DNA of 64,000 nt from Nocardiopsis metallicus (GCF_014201115.1 NZ_JACHDO010000001.1:5146001-5210000); one strand, 5' to 3'; positions 7,704 to 17,041 are shown, counted from the stretch's first letter. Translations and numbers: made by a program. Notes: generated by a model from the letters alone, not told the origin.

Positions 7704-9473
7704 ATGAAACAGTCGGTACGCGGGACGTCCACGGAACGGGGCTCCTCCCCCGGGCCCGGTTCCCCCGCCGTCGAGGACCACCCGACCACCGCCGCACCGG
7801 CCGAACCCGCACCCGAGTACCCCTCGCGGCGGGTCGTGCGCCGGATCATGGTCGGCCTCGTCCTGGCGATGCTCACCTCGATGCTCACCAACTCCATCAT
7901 CGGCACCGCGCTGCCGACCATCATGGGCGAGCTCGGCGGGCAGGACCGGCTGGCCTGGGTGGCCACCGCCGCCCTGCTGACCATGACCGCCTCCACCCCC
8001 GTGTGGGGCAAGCTCTCGGACATCTGGGGCCGCAAGCTCCTCTTCCAGATCGCCCTGGCCATCTTCATCGTCGCCTCGCTCGCGGCGGGCTTCGCCCAGG
8101 ACATCAACTGGCTGATCGCCGCCCACGCACTCCAGGGCCTGGGGGTCGGCGGGCTGGCCACGCTGCCCAACATCATCCTCGGCGACGTCGTCTCACCCCG
8201 TCAGCGCGGCCGCTACAGCGGGCTGATCGGCATGGTCTTCGGCGTCTCCACCGTCCTCGGCCCGCTGGTCGGCGGTTTTCTCGTGGACAGCCCGCTCGGC
8301 TGGCGCTGGTGCTTCCTGATCACCGTCCCGCTCGCCGTGGTGGCGTTCTGCGTCATCCAGTTCATGTTCAAGATGCCGTTCACCCCCCGCCACAAACCGT
8401 CCGTGGACTGGCTGGGCGCCGGGCTGATCTTCAGCGCCGCCAGCACGGTGATCGTCCTGCTCAGCCTGGGCGGCACCCAGATCCCGTGGAACTCCCCGGC
8501 CGCGTACGCCATGGGCGCCGCCTCGGTGCTTTTGACCGTCGCCGCCGTCCTGGTCGAGCGTCGGGCCAAGGAACCGATCATCCCCACCCGCCTGTTCCGC
8601 GACCGCACCTTCGTGCTGGCCTCCGCGGGCTCGGTGGCCGTGGGCATGATGATGTTCGGCCTGATCATCTACATGCCGCAGTACCTGCAGTTCGTGCACA
8701 GCATGAGCCCGACCGTCTCCGGGCTGATGACCCTGCCGCTGGTCGCCTCGTTCCTGGTCACCTCGATCGGCTCCGGGTTCGCGATCAGCGGCAGCGGCCG
8801 CTGGAAGGCCTACCCCGTCATCGGCATGGTGCTGTGCGTGGTCGGGTTCACCGTGCTGAGCCTGGCCCAGGTCGACCCCGGTCTGACCACGGTGGTCGTC
8901 GGGCAGATGCTGGTGGGCCTGGGCTTCGGGCTCAACATGCAGATCCTGCTGCTGGCCACGCAGAGCGCACTGCCCGTCAAGGACATGGCCGCCGGGACCG
9001 CCTCGGTCACCTTCTTCCGCAACCTGGGCGGGGCCATGGGTGTCGCGGCCTTCGGGGCGGTGATGGTGAGCCGGTTGAACGCCGAGATCGCCGCCGCGGC
9101 GGCCGCCGCTCAGGAGGCCCTGGCCGTGCGGCCCCCGGCCGGACCGGACGGTACCGACTCGGGCGCCGAGGAACTGGCCCTCGGGCTTGAGGAGGCGGCC
9201 GAGTCCGCGCAGGGGTCACCGGAGCTGGTGCACTCGCTGCCCGAACCCGTGCGCGAGGTTGTCGTGGGCGCCTTCGACCACGCGATGCAGGGCGTGTTCG
9301 TGGCCGGTATTCCCATCGCGGTGCTGGGGCTGGTCGCGGTGTCCTTCATGAAGGGCGTGCCGCTGCGCGGCGGCGGCCCCGGGAAGAAGAACGCGAAGGC
9401 GGAGCGGGCCGAGGAGTCCGGGGGGTCCGGGGGGTCCGGGGGGTCCGGGGCCGGAGCCGCGGCTCAGAGGTAG
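7704..9473 (+). CDS. MFS multidrug exporter, DHA2 (14-TM) type
   Basis: This 589-residue membrane protein begins, after a hydrophilic 50-residue leader, with MVGLVLAMLTSMLTNSIIGT and ALPTIMGELGG, the DHA2 family start. Motif A appears as GKLSDIWGRKLLFQ, and motif C-like sequence follows in the fifth helix (GLIGMVFGVSTVLGPLVGGF). About 14 hydrophobic segments can be counted. The family exports drugs or antibiotics by proton antiport. The ATG at 7704 is used because GGGGGC precedes it; an upstream frame extension would add a non-homologous leader. The C-terminus ends in a GGSGGSGGSG tract encoded by 9-base tandem repeats (9420-9450). The stop overlaps the end of a convergent GNAT gene. Confidence 0.88.
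   Translation: MKQSVRGTSTERGSSPGPGSPAVEDHPTTAAPAEPAPEYPSRRVVRRIMVGLVLAMLTSMLTNSIIGTALPTIMGELGGQDRLAWVATAALLTMTASTPVWGKLSDIWGRKLLFQIALAIFIVASLAAGFAQDINWLIAAHALQGLGVGGLATLPNIILGDVVSPRQRGRYSGLIGMVFGVSTVLGPLVGGFLVDSPLGWRWCFLITVPLAVVAFCVIQFMFKMPFTPRHKPSVDWLGAGLIFSAASTVIVLLSLGGTQIPWNSPAAYAMGAASVLLTVAAVLVERRAKEPIIPTRLFRDRTFVLASAGSVAVGMMMFGLIIYMPQYLQFVHSMSPTVSGLMTLPLVASFLVTSIGSGFAISGSGRWKAYPVIGMVLCVVGFTVLSLAQVDPGLTTVVVGQMLVGLGFGLNMQILLLATQSALPVKDMAAGTASVTFFRNLGGAMGVAAFGAVMVSRLNAEIAAAAAAAQEALAVRPPAGPDGTDSGAEELALGLEEAAESAQGSPELVHSLPEPVREVVVGAFDHAMQGVFVAGIPIAVLGLVAVSFMKGVPLRGGGPGKKNAKAERAEESGGSGGSGGSGAGAAAQR
9420..9450 (+). repeat. 9-base tandem repeat coding Ser-Gly-Gly
   Basis: About three and a half copies of a GGGGGGTCC unit lie in the 3' end of the MFS gene and give a flexible Gly/Ser tail. 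This is probably replication slippage. Confidence 0.8.
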
Positions 9474-9925
9474 CGGCGGAACCCCTCGGCCGAGTTGTCG
9501 AAGCCCAGGGTGGCATAGAAGGCGTGCGCCCCCTGGCGGCTCTCGTGGGAAAGCAGCTCGACCTTGTAGCAGCCCGCGCGCGTGGCGCGGTCCAGGGCGT
9601 CCTCCATGAGCGCCCTGCCGATGCCCTGGAACCTGGTGTCGGGGTCGACGACGAGGTTGTCGACCACCGCCCAGGGCTGGGCGTCGTGGGTCAGGTTGGC
9701 CACCACCAGCAGGTCCAGGGTCCCGATGATCTGGTTCCGGCGCTCCGCCACGAGGACGGTGCGGTCGGGGTCGTTCTCCATACGGGTCCAGGCGCGTACA
9801 GCGGCGGAGGACATGCGAACGTGCGCGCTCTGCGTGTGGGTGGTGTCACCGAGGTCGCGCAGGAGTCGCAGGATCGCACCGAGGTCGGACCGTATGGCCG
9901 CGCGGATAATCATGGCTGTCGGCAT
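9464..9925 (-). CDS. GNAT family N-acetyltransferase
   Basis: This 153-residue protein has a single GNAT fold: IIRAAIRSDLGAILRLLRDL at the start, the beta4 segment AVVDNLVVDPDTRF, the acetyl-CoA pyrophosphate loop as QGIGRALMEDAL (Q/RxxGxG/A), and a C-terminal FYATLGFDNSAEGFRRYL. It would transfer an acetyl group from acetyl-CoA to an amine on an unknown substrate. It converges on the MFS gene, overlapping it by 10 bases. A second ATG four codons in is a possible alternative start. Confidence 0.88.
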   Translation of the reverse strand: MPTAMIIRAAIRSDLGAILRLLRDLGDTTHTQSAHVRMSSAAVRAWTRMENDPDRTVLVAERRNQIIGTLDLLVVANLTHDAQPWAVVDNLVVDPDTRFQGIGRALMEDALDRATRAGCYKVELLSHESRQGAHAFYATLGFDNSAEGFRRYL

Positions 9926-9992
9926 CGTAGCCGACAGCCTGCGACAAGGCGGACGTCACCCTACAACTGGCCACAAAACACCTAGGGAACGC

Positions 9993-10022
9993 CGAGGGCG
10001 GGACCGGGTGGTCCCGCCCTCG
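9993..10022 (-). terminator. Perfect 13-bp hairpin terminator
   Basis: CGAGGGCGGGACC (9993-10005) pairs fully with GGTCCCGCCCTCG (10010-10022) around a GGGT loop. It is downstream of the minus-strand DivIVA-like gene and should end its transcript before the GNAT promoter. Confidence 0.85.
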
Positions 10023-10090
10023 TACCGCACCGGGTCGTACCGGCCCGGGCTCCGTCAGGGACCCCGGGGTGAAAGCCGGTTCGGCGCCCG

Positions 10091-11287
10091 TCAGGGCTTG
10101 CGGATGACCCGCACGCCCTCGTCGCCCGTCGGCGGCTGCTGACCGGCCTCGGGACGGCGGTAGACACCGGTGATGCCCGGGTCCCCCGCGTCGCTCTCCG
10201 GCGGTGCCGTCGGCGGCTGCTGCGGCCCGCTCGGCTGCTGGTGGCCCTGGGGCTGTCCGCCCGGGACCGGTCCGGTGAAACGGGCGCCCTGCGGGGGCTG
10301 CGGCCCGGCGGGCTTGGGGTCGCCGCCCTTGCCGTCGCCCGGTTTCGCGGGGCCCTGCTCGGGCTTGGCCGCCTCGGGCCGCTGGAGCGGCTTGATGCGC
10401 ACCGTCGCCTCGTCCGGCTCCTGCTGGATCGGGGGAAGCTTGGCGGTGGCCTCCTCCTTCACCGGCTGCGCGGCGGGCTTGGCCGCCTCGGGTGCCTTGT
10501 TCTCGGGCGCCTTGTTCTCCGGGGCCTTGGCCGCGGGCTTGGGCTGGCCCGGGTTCTGCTGCCCCTGGGGCTTCTGCCCCTGGGGCTTCTGACCCTGCGG
10601 AGCCTCGGCCGAAGCGGTCGTGGTGTCCTCGCGGGACAGACCAGTCTCCAGGGCCCCGGCCTTGTCCTCGGCCACGACCAGGTCGGCCAGCGTGGAATGC
10701 ATGTCCTTCAGACGGCGCAGTGCCTCGGCGTGCGTGGCCGTCAGCGTGGCCAGACGACGGTCGGCCGTGTCGTGGATCTTCTTGGCCCGGCCCTCGGCCT
10801 CGCTCAGGCGGCGGTCGCCCTCCTGCTTGGCCTGCTCGCGGAGCTGGTCCGCCTCCTTCTTGGCCCCGGCGACCATCTCGTTGGCCTCGGTGCGCGCGGA
10901 GGAGACGATGCGCTCGGCGTGCTCCTCGGCGTCCTTGCGGTGCTTGGCGACCTCCTCCCCGGCCTTCTTCTGGGCCTCCTTCACCTCGGTCTCGACCCGG
11001 GAGCGACGCTCCTTGGCCTCTTCCTCGGCGATGCGGAGGATCTCCGCCATGCGCTCGCTGATCTGCTCGTGCTCAGGCTTGACCTGAGCCTTCTCGCGCG
11101 CGATCGCGAGGTCGCGCTTGTACTGCTCCAGTTCGTCGTCCATCCGTTGGAGACGCTCGCGGAGGTCCTTGAACTGGTTGTCCATTCGGACGTAGTAGTC
11201 GTCGACGTGCGCCTTGTCGTAGCCGTTCTTGCGCACTGTCGGGAACCGTTCATGCTGAAGTCCGCCACCCGGCAACATATTGCTCAT
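10091..11287 (-). CDS. DivIVA-like coiled-coil protein with Pro/Gln-rich tail
   Basis: This 398-residue protein starts with a DivIVA-like N-terminal module (FPTVRKNGYDKAHVDDYYVR) and continues as a long charged coiled coil to about residue 210 (EQISERMAEILRIAEEEAKE and related stretches). The remaining half is low complexity: Pro, Gln, Ala and Lys rich, with internal repeats APENKAPENKAPE and PQGQKPQGQKPQGQQ. DivIVA-domain proteins sit at curved membrane or growing poles and organise cell-wall growth in actinobacteria; this one is too divergent to be called Wag31. It is transcribed alone, with a perfect terminator downstream. The tail repeats are likely recent slippage products. Confidence 0.8.
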   Translation of the reverse strand: MSNMLPGGGLQHERFPTVRKNGYDKAHVDDYYVRMDNQFKDLRERLQRMDDELEQYKRDLAIAREKAQVKPEHEQISERMAEILRIAEEEAKERRSRVETEVKEAQKKAGEEVAKHRKDAEEHAERIVSSARTEANEMVAGAKKEADQLREQAKQEGDRRLSEAEGRAKKIHDTADRRLATLTATHAEALRRLKDMHSTLADLVVAEDKAGALETGLSREDTTTASAEAPQGQKPQGQKPQGQQNPGQPKPAAKAPENKAPENKAPEAAKPAAQPVKEEATAKLPPIQQEPDEATVRIKPLQRPEAAKPEQGPAKPGDGKGGDPKPAGPQPPQGARFTGPVPGGQPQGHQQPSGPQQPPTAPPESDAGDPGITGVYRRPEAGQQPPTGDEGVRVIRKP

Positions 11288-11656
11288 GTGCCTTTCATGT
11301 CCTTAACACCGTTGACTGCACATCACAGATGGTGAGAGTTGCCCCGTACCCATTTGCCACCAGAACACCCGTTGGGCCCGTCCAGTGCGGTTCGCCCTCA
11401 GGTGTCCGTTCTCGTGCTCCGGCTCGGCGCGGTGAGGGGTGCTGGCCGAGAGCGGAGCGTAACGCCGTGGACACCGTCCAAACGACCAAGGTAGACACGC
11501 GCTGCGCCGCGGCGTCAAGAGCCCTGACGGGTACATCGCTGTGCGGCCCCTGGTCACGTTCTTACTAAGGTATGCGCGATCATCCCCGCACGGGGGCCGA
11601 GCGGTCAACTTCCTGCCCCTCTGTCCCAGGGGACCTACGTTTGGGAGGACCTTGAC
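11288..11656. other. Divergent promoter region between DivIVA-like and gamma-CA genes
   Basis: No gene is supported in these 369 bases. They must hold both divergent promoters. A -10-like TAAGGTATG lies near 11565-11574 for the plus-strand gene; I do not see a matched -35 with confidence. Confidence 0.4.
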
Positions 11657-12217
11657 ATGGTCAGCGCGACGGACGGACCGACCGGACCAACCCCCAGGCC
11701 GTGGATCGGCGGGGCTCCCTTCGGTGAGCCGGAGATCCACCCCACCGCCTGGATCGCCCCCGGAGCGGTGGTGGTCGGCCGCGTCCGGCTGGGCGCCGAG
11801 AGCAGCGTGTGGTACGGATCGGTCCTGCGCGCCGACACCGAGGACATCGTGGTCGGTGAGAAGGTCAACATTCAGGACCAGTGCGGTCTGCACTCCGATC
11901 CCGGGCAGCCCGCGATCCTGCACGACAACGTGAGCCTGGGCCACAAGGCGATGGTGCACGGCGCCATCGTGGAGGAGGGCGCCCTCATCGGCATCGGCGC
12001 CATCGTCCTGGGCGGCGCCCGGGTCGGCAAGGGTGCGCTGGTCGCCGCCGGTTCGCTGGTCGCGCCGGGCAAGGTCGTCCCGCCGAACACCCTGTGGGCC
12101 GGGGTACCGGGCAAGGTCGTCCGGGAACTGAACGACGACGACCGCCTCGTACTGGAGCACACCCCCACCGCCTACTCTGCCTACGCCGTCCAGCACCAGG
12201 ACGTCGCCTGGCACTGA
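11657..12217 (+). CDS. Gamma-carbonic anhydrase family protein (left-handed beta-helix)
   Basis: This 186-residue protein shows hexapeptide repeats of the left-handed beta-helix throughout (AWIAPGAVVVGRVRLGAESS, VWYGSVLRADTEDIVVGEKV). Zinc-binding positions of the gamma class can be seen as His in GLHSDPG, VSLGHKAMVHGAIV. It has the NIQDQCGLH segment that marks the PaaY/YrdA branch. Such proteins form trimers and bind zinc or iron; many have weak or no carbonic anhydrase activity. GGGAGGACC before the ATG supports the start. It is monocistronic with a hairpin downstream. Confidence 0.88.
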   Translation: MVSATDGPTGPTPRPWIGGAPFGEPEIHPTAWIAPGAVVVGRVRLGAESSVWYGSVLRADTEDIVVGEKVNIQDQCGLHSDPGQPAILHDNVSLGHKAMVHGAIVEEGALIGIGAIVLGGARVGKGALVAAGSLVAPGKVVPPNTLWAGVPGKVVRELNDDDRLVLEHTPTAYSAYAVQHQDVAWH

Positions 12218-12313
12218 CCCGGACCCCCGGCCCCGGCGGCGACCGATGACAGCGCGCGGCGACGACCTGCGCCGACGGTCCGCGCCGGGTGCCCCACGCG
12301 GGGTGATCCGCCC

Positions 12314-12338
12314 GGGGGAGGGCCTGCGCCCCTCCCCC
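12314..12338 (+). terminator. Hairpin after gamma-CA gene
   Basis: GGGGGAGGG (12314-12322) pairs with CCCTCCCCC (12330-12338) around a 7-base loop, 97 bases past the gamma-CA stop. The remaining gene-free bases to 12548 hold only the presumed promoter of the next gene. Confidence 0.7.
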
Positions 12339-12548
12339 GCCACCCCCTCGGACGGGTAGTCAACCCTCTGACTAACCCGGGTGAGCGGGCCACTGGCCCA
12401 CAAGAGTCATGTGCTCGGGCCGCCCCGGACGTAGCCTGGAAGTCCTCTCTCCCTGTGGGATCGGTTCCGTCGCGCCCGCGCCCACACCGCCCCGCCGCCG
12501 CGGGTCACCCGTCCTGTCCTGCGACACCGTTGTCCCGGGAGGTGAGCG

Positions 12549-13100
12549 GTGGCACACGGCCTCGGTATGCGCGACCAGCTCCACGACCACGTCGCCCTGG
12601 ACGAGATCGAGCTCTACGCTGAGGTCCTCATAGCCGTCGCCGGCGCCGACCACCCGCTCAGCCCCGCCGAGATCGACCGCGTCCTCGGCCTCGGCCATGA
12701 GCCGGACCCCGGCCCCGAGCGCCGCGATACTCCCGAACCCCTCACGCACAGCACGGCGCCCGGGACCGACACCACTGCCCCGGGCGCGCCGGACACCCCA
12801 GAGGCGGACCCCATCGAAGCCCGCCAGGCCGCCGCGGCTCCGCGGCCCCGCAGGCCCGCGGCGGCCGAACGCCCGGCCGACACTGCCGGACCGGGCCGCG
12901 GCGGCGCTCCCCTCGTCTACGGAACCACCGGCTCGGAGCCGGGTTCCGACAGCAGGATCATCGCCCCCGTACCCCTGGCGCGTGACGGCCGCTCCCCGAC
13001 TCCCCTCCTCCCTCTGCTGCACGATTCACTCCCCGGCGGCAGCCGAACGGCACACCCGCTGTGCGGCCCGTTCGTCCCCTGGCGTGCCTGGCAGCTGTGA
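12549..13100 (+). CDS. Actinobacterial protein of unknown function, conserved-looking N-terminus
   Basis: The protein has 183 residues and I do not recognise a named family. The first 45 residues are ordered-looking and acidic (LHDHVALDEIELYAEVLIAV, then ADHPLSPAEIDRVLGL), resembling short conserved hypothetical proteins I associate with Streptomyces and relatives. The middle and end are rich in Pro, Ala and Arg and likely disordered. The GTG start is well supported by GGAGGTGAGC directly upstream. There is no signal peptide or membrane helix. It stands between the gamma-CA gene and a membrane-anchored protein on the same strand; no joint function is evident. Confidence 0.6.
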   Translation: MAHGLGMRDQLHDHVALDEIELYAEVLIAVAGADHPLSPAEIDRVLGLGHEPDPGPERRDTPEPLTHSTAPGTDTTAPGAPDTPEADPIEARQAAAAPRPRRPAAAERPADTAGPGRGGAPLVYGTTGSEPGSDSRIIAPVPLARDGRSPTPLLPLLHDSLPGGSRTAHPLCGPFVPWRAWQL

Positions 13101-13231
13101 GTTCCGCCGCGCCCTGACCGGAATCGGCCTGATCCGGCCACTTTCGACCCGCTCCGTGTGTTCTCGCACCGGGTATTGCCCCTTCTGGGCCCTCAGCCCA
13201 CAGAACGGCCAGTAGCCCCTCAGGAGTCGAG

Positions 13232-13999
13232 ATGCACGCAGGATCCGACAGACCGGAACGCGAGGTAGAGCGCGCCCCCGCCGCCCGCCGCCCCGGTCAC
13301 CCCCGCCCCGACGACGGCGAGCCGGACAACGCCCGCCGTGTCACCTTCACTATCGCCATCGTGGTGACCTCCGTCTTCCTCCTGCTCACAGCTGGTGGGA
13401 TCGGCTGGTTCATCGCAGGCGGCCTACCATCCTCCGGGGAGGGCACCGCCGCCGACACAGGCGCGGACGACGGCACAGGCGCGGACGACACCGCGGAGAC
13501 GGATGCGGCCCCGGCGGACCGGGGAGGGGAGGGAACGGTCTCCGACTCGCACTCGGGGCTCGCCTACGACATGCCCGGCGATGGGTGGACCCGGCTCGGC
13601 GACGACCAGGTCCCGGCGGGCTACTCCTCGTACGTGGTGTACGGATCTGCCGACGACCCGGACGCGATCATCGTCACCGGAACCGAGGACCTCGGCCCTC
13701 TGGAGCCCATCGCGGTCTCCGGGGTGCGTCTGGCGGCGGACATGGTCGGCGACCTGATCACCGGCGGCGGGGACGTGCGGGTCGAGCCCTCGGGGCAGAC
13801 CTCGCTGGACGGCCTGCCCGCCTTCGGCGCGACCATGGGCAGCGACACCGCCGACGGCGAGGGCGGCTACGGCCGTTTCCTGGTGGTCGAGCTCAACGAC
13901 GACACCGGCGCGTTCATGCTCGGCCTCAACACCGGCGGCGGTGCCGAGGCCACGGCCGGTATCGACGCCGCCTTCGAGTCGGTCGGCACCCTCCAGTAG
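13232..13999 (+). CDS. Membrane-anchored extracytoplasmic protein of unknown function
   Basis: This 255-residue protein has a charged N-terminal tail, one transmembrane helix (about residues 38-64, FTIAIVVTSVFLLLTAGGIG), then a Thr/Ala/Asp/Gly-rich linker and an outside domain of about 150 residues (GLAYDMPGDGWTRLGDDQVP onward). The outside part resembles small beta-rich domains seen in actinobacterial membrane proteins of unknown role. CAGGAGTCGAG precedes the ATG. It is convergent with the tandem histidine kinase, with 141 bases between them. Confidence 0.7.
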   Translation: MHAGSDRPEREVERAPAARRPGHPRPDDGEPDNARRVTFTIAIVVTSVFLLLTAGGIGWFIAGGLPSSGEGTAADTGADDGTGADDTAETDAAPADRGGEGTVSDSHSGLAYDMPGDGWTRLGDDQVPAGYSSYVVYGSADDPDAIIVTGTEDLGPLEPIAVSGVRLAADMVGDLITGGGDVRVEPSGQTSLDGLPAFGATMGSDTADGEGGYGRFLVVELNDDTGAFMLGLNTGGGAEATAGIDAAFESVGTLQ

Positions 14000-14140
14000 A
14001 TCCGGGTCCGGTGTGTTCCGGGCGCCCCATCTCCGAAAGACCCGAGCTCTGGGGAATCCAGCCCCCCGGACGTCCCGCGGTGCTCCGGTCCAGGGCGCCG
14101 CGGGACAGGGGCGGGGCCGGGCACAGGCCGGCGGCGGGGC

Positions 14141-16864
14141 TCAGAGCGGGATGATCGCCCGGAGCAGGAAGCCGCCGTCCTTGGTCCGGGCCCTGGAGAG
14201 GGTGCCGTCGCTCATGGCGACGCGCTCGGCCAGCCCGGCCAGCCCGTTGCCGTCGCTGCCTCCCCCGGGCCTTTCCTCACGCGCGCCGTCGTTGTGGACC
14301 TCCACCACCAGCTGTCTTCGCCGCTCGCCGCCCTGCCGGGTCAGGGTGAAGCTGATCTGGCACTCGTCGGCGTCACTGTGCCGCATCACGTTCGTACCGC
14401 CCTCACGCACCACCCAGGCAGCCAGGGCCGCGACCTTCGGCGGCAGTTCCAGGCCGTCGAGGCCGGTGACCACGGTTCTGGTGCCGCCCGAGTCGAGCAC
14501 CGCGGTGATCGCCTCCACCTCTCCCTCGAGGTCCACCTCCCGGTAGCCGCTGACAGCGGAACGCACCTGTTGGAGCGCCTGCCGGGCCAGGGCCTGGACC
14601 TCGGCGATCTCGGCCACCGCCCGGTCCGGCGCCCGCTCCACCAGCCGCCCGGCCAGCTGGGACTTGACCGCCAGCGCCGAGAGGCTGTGCCCGAGCAGGT
14701 CGTGCATGTCCCGGGCGAAGCGGAGCCGCTCCTGGGTCACCGCCAGCTGGGCGCGGGCCCGCTGACCGGCGACCGCCTCCCGGCTGATGTCCCACAACCA
14801 GATCGTGCCGAAGGTGCTGAAGACGAAGAGCAGGGCGACGAACACGGCGGACAGCCAGAGCAGGCCGTAGGCGAGGGGACTGAACTCGACCGGGTCCTGG
14901 ATGTGGAAGGTCGGGAGCAGCGGCAGGGGGGCCAACAGCAACAGGGCGCTGATGAGGGTGCCACTCCGGCGCGAGGTGAAGAGGATCCCGGTCCCCCACC
15001 AGGAACCGATCATCATCAGCGCCGCGACGGGAGTGTTGAGGAACACCGCGCTCGACAGCAGCAGCGCCACGGAGGCCCAGAGCAGTCTCGGGCTCGGCTC
15101 CCGGTTGCCGTCCATGCGTTCCCGGAGCAGGCGGACGAGCAGGACGGCGACCACCACGGCGAGGGCCGTACCGACCGCCGAACGCCACAGCGGCATGCCC
15201 AGGTCAGCGCTGTAGAAGGTGTCCGTGAGGGCCAGCAGGGCCAGTATCAGGCCGGTGAAACCGATCAGACCCATGATGATGCGGCGAGCGATCCGGACCC
15301 GGCGGTCCCCGGTCAGGTCGGCGGCCAGACCGGGGTCGCCCGCCGCACCCGGAACCTCCTCGGGGGGAGGCTCGGGGATCGCTGCGGGGACGTCGGGCAC
15401 CGGTGCGCCGCCACCGCTCGGTCCCGACACGGCCAGCGGGGCCGAGCCGCTCTCGTTCACTCTGTCTCCTGGGGGATAGGGACCGCCGGGCAGGGGTAGT
15501 GCGGCTCGGAGCAGGAAGCCGCCGTCGTCGGTGCGGGCCGCCGCCAGTGTGCCACCCCCTCCGGAGATCCGTTCGGCCAGCCCGGCCAGTCCGCTGCTGG
15601 ACTCCGTCCCGCCCCGCTCGCCCTCCCGGGCTCTGTCGTTGGCAACCTCCACGACCAGTTCCCGCCGCTCGGTACCAGGGTCGACCGCCACCGAGAAGGA
15701 GATCCGGCACCTGTGGGCGCGGCTGTGCCGCAGGACGTTGGTACCGCCCTCGCGCACCACCCAGGCCGCCAGGGCGGCCGTTTCCGCCGGCGGGTCGAAC
15801 CCGGCCAGACCGGTCACGGAGGTGGCGGTCCCGTTGGCCTCCAGGACCGCGCGGACCGCACTCACCTCCGCCCCCAGGTCGATGTCCCGGTAGCCCCGAA
15901 CCACGGAGCGCACCTGGCGCAGCGTGGTCCGGGCCAGTTCGTGCACCTGGTCGATCTCGGCCCTGGCCGCCTCGGGGTCGTCCCGCACGAGTCCTCCGGC
16001 CCGCCCGGCCCCGAGCCTGAGGGCGTCGAGCCTGTGCCCCAGCAGCTCTCGCATGTCGTTGGTGAACCGGAGCCGCTCCCCGTCCACGGCCAGCTGGGCG
16101 CGGGCCTGCTGGCCGTCGGTCACCTGCCGGATCGCGTCCCACAGCCAGACGGTGTACAGGCAGCTCGTCCACAGGATCAACGCCCAGAAGAACATGATCG
16201 CCGCGTTTCCCACCATGTTGGGCACGAACAGGGGATCGTGGACACCGTCTCCCCACGCGGGGAGCAGGGGTGAGCGCATCGGGCTGATCAGGGCGCTCAG
16301 CCAGGGCAGTGCCAGCAGGACGAGGGTGACCCACAGGAGCTGCCTCCTCGGGGCCAGGAAGGTGGCCAGAACCCACACGATGGCGCATATGGAGAAGACA
16401 TGGGGGGTGTACCAGAGGAAGAGGCACAGCACCAGGAACAGCGCCGACGCAACCCGGTAGAGCCGCTGGTCCGGGATCTGTCTCCCGTCCATCCGTTCCC
16501 GGACCATCCGGGCCAGGGCCAGCCCGCACAGGATCGACGCGGCGATCAGGGCCAGGCAGCGGACCACCGCCAGCACCAGGACGTAGGCCGGTTGTCGGTC
16601 CAGGACGCTTATGGCGAAGGCCAGGTCCATCAGGACCCCCAGGCAGCCGAAGAAGGGCACCAGCAACGCGAAGAACGCCATGGTCCACAGGCAGAACCGC
16701 CTGGCCCGGCGGATCCGTCGGGCCAGCCCCGCGCTCATCGCCGACGGGGTGAGCGCCTCCGTTGCCCCCGCACCGCCGTCCGCACCGGGCCCGGGCACCG
16801 TCGGCGCCGCGACCGCCGACCGCGCCCCGTGCTCCACCACGTCCGCCTCCCCCGCCTTGACCAC
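14141..16864 (-). CDS. Tandem fusion of two DesK-type histidine kinases, first module lacking the phospho-His
   Basis: The 907-residue product holds two complete kinase modules in a row. Each has six or so membrane helices, a HisKA_3 dimerisation segment and a HATPase domain. Module 2 has the canonical H-box RDMHDLLGHSLS with His721. In module 1 the same place reads NDMRELLGHRLD, so the phosphoacceptor His is replaced by Arg272 (codon 16049-16051). Both ATPase domains keep EGGTNV-RHS and a GLAGLAER box. The first module is thus a likely pseudokinase that may modulate the second. The GTG at 16864 is chosen since GGAG lies 5 bases before it; the frame stays open to 17020 without homology. It follows an ABC-2 exporter operon; no response regulator is adjacent. 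Confidence 0.82.
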   Translation of the reverse strand: MVKAGEADVVEHGARSAVAAPTVPGPGADGGAGATEALTPSAMSAGLARRIRRARRFCLWTMAFFALLVPFFGCLGVLMDLAFAISVLDRQPAYVLVLAVVRCLALIAASILCGLALARMVRERMDGRQIPDQRLYRVASALFLVLCLFLWYTPHVFSICAIVWVLATFLAPRRQLLWVTLVLLALPWLSALISPMRSPLLPAWGDGVHDPLFVPNMVGNAAIMFFWALILWTSCLYTVWLWDAIRQVTDGQQARAQLAVDGERLRFTNDMRELLGHRLDALRLGAGRAGGLVRDDPEAARAEIDQVHELARTTLRQVRSVVRGYRDIDLGAEVSAVRAVLEANGTATSVTGLAGFDPPAETAALAAWVVREGGTNVLRHSRAHRCRISFSVAVDPGTERRELVVEVANDRAREGERGGTESSSGLAGLAERISGGGGTLAAARTDDGGFLLRAALPLPGGPYPPGDRVNESGSAPLAVSGPSGGGAPVPDVPAAIPEPPPEEVPGAAGDPGLAADLTGDRRVRIARRIIMGLIGFTGLILALLALTDTFYSADLGMPLWRSAVGTALAVVVAVLLVRLLRERMDGNREPSPRLLWASVALLLSSAVFLNTPVAALMMIGSWWGTGILFTSRRSGTLISALLLLAPLPLLPTFHIQDPVEFSPLAYGLLWLSAVFVALLFVFSTFGTIWLWDISREAVAGQRARAQLAVTQERLRFARDMHDLLGHSLSALAVKSQLAGRLVERAPDRAVAEIAEVQALARQALQQVRSAVSGYREVDLEGEVEAITAVLDSGGTRTVVTGLDGLELPPKVAALAAWVVREGGTNVMRHSDADECQISFTLTRQGGERRRQLVVEVHNDGAREERPGGGSDGNGLAGLAERVAMSDGTLSRARTKDGGFLLRAIIPL

Positions 16865-17023
16865 CGAACTCCAACCTAGGCCGCCGAGCCCTGCTTCCGG
16901 ACGTTGTCCACAGGCCCGGTTCTGCGCCGATCCTGGAATCGTGCGCCCGGAGGCCCGGACACAGCGGTGCCGGGAGGCTCCCGTCCCGGGACCTCCCGGC
17001 TCCACCGTTCCACCGGGCACGTT

Positions 17024-17041
17024 CTAGTAGTACTTTGTTAA
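17024..17041 (+). repeat. Left end of IS701-family element with CTAG target duplication
   Basis: CTAGTAGTACTTTGTTAA here is the inverse of 18429-18446. The outer CTAG (17024-17027) is the target site duplication; the IS proper starts at 17028. Confidence 0.9.

Noticed and set aside
9420..9450. Short tandem repeats as a CRISPR-like array
   Set aside because: The unit is 9 bases without spacers and codes a Ser-Gly-Gly tract in frame.
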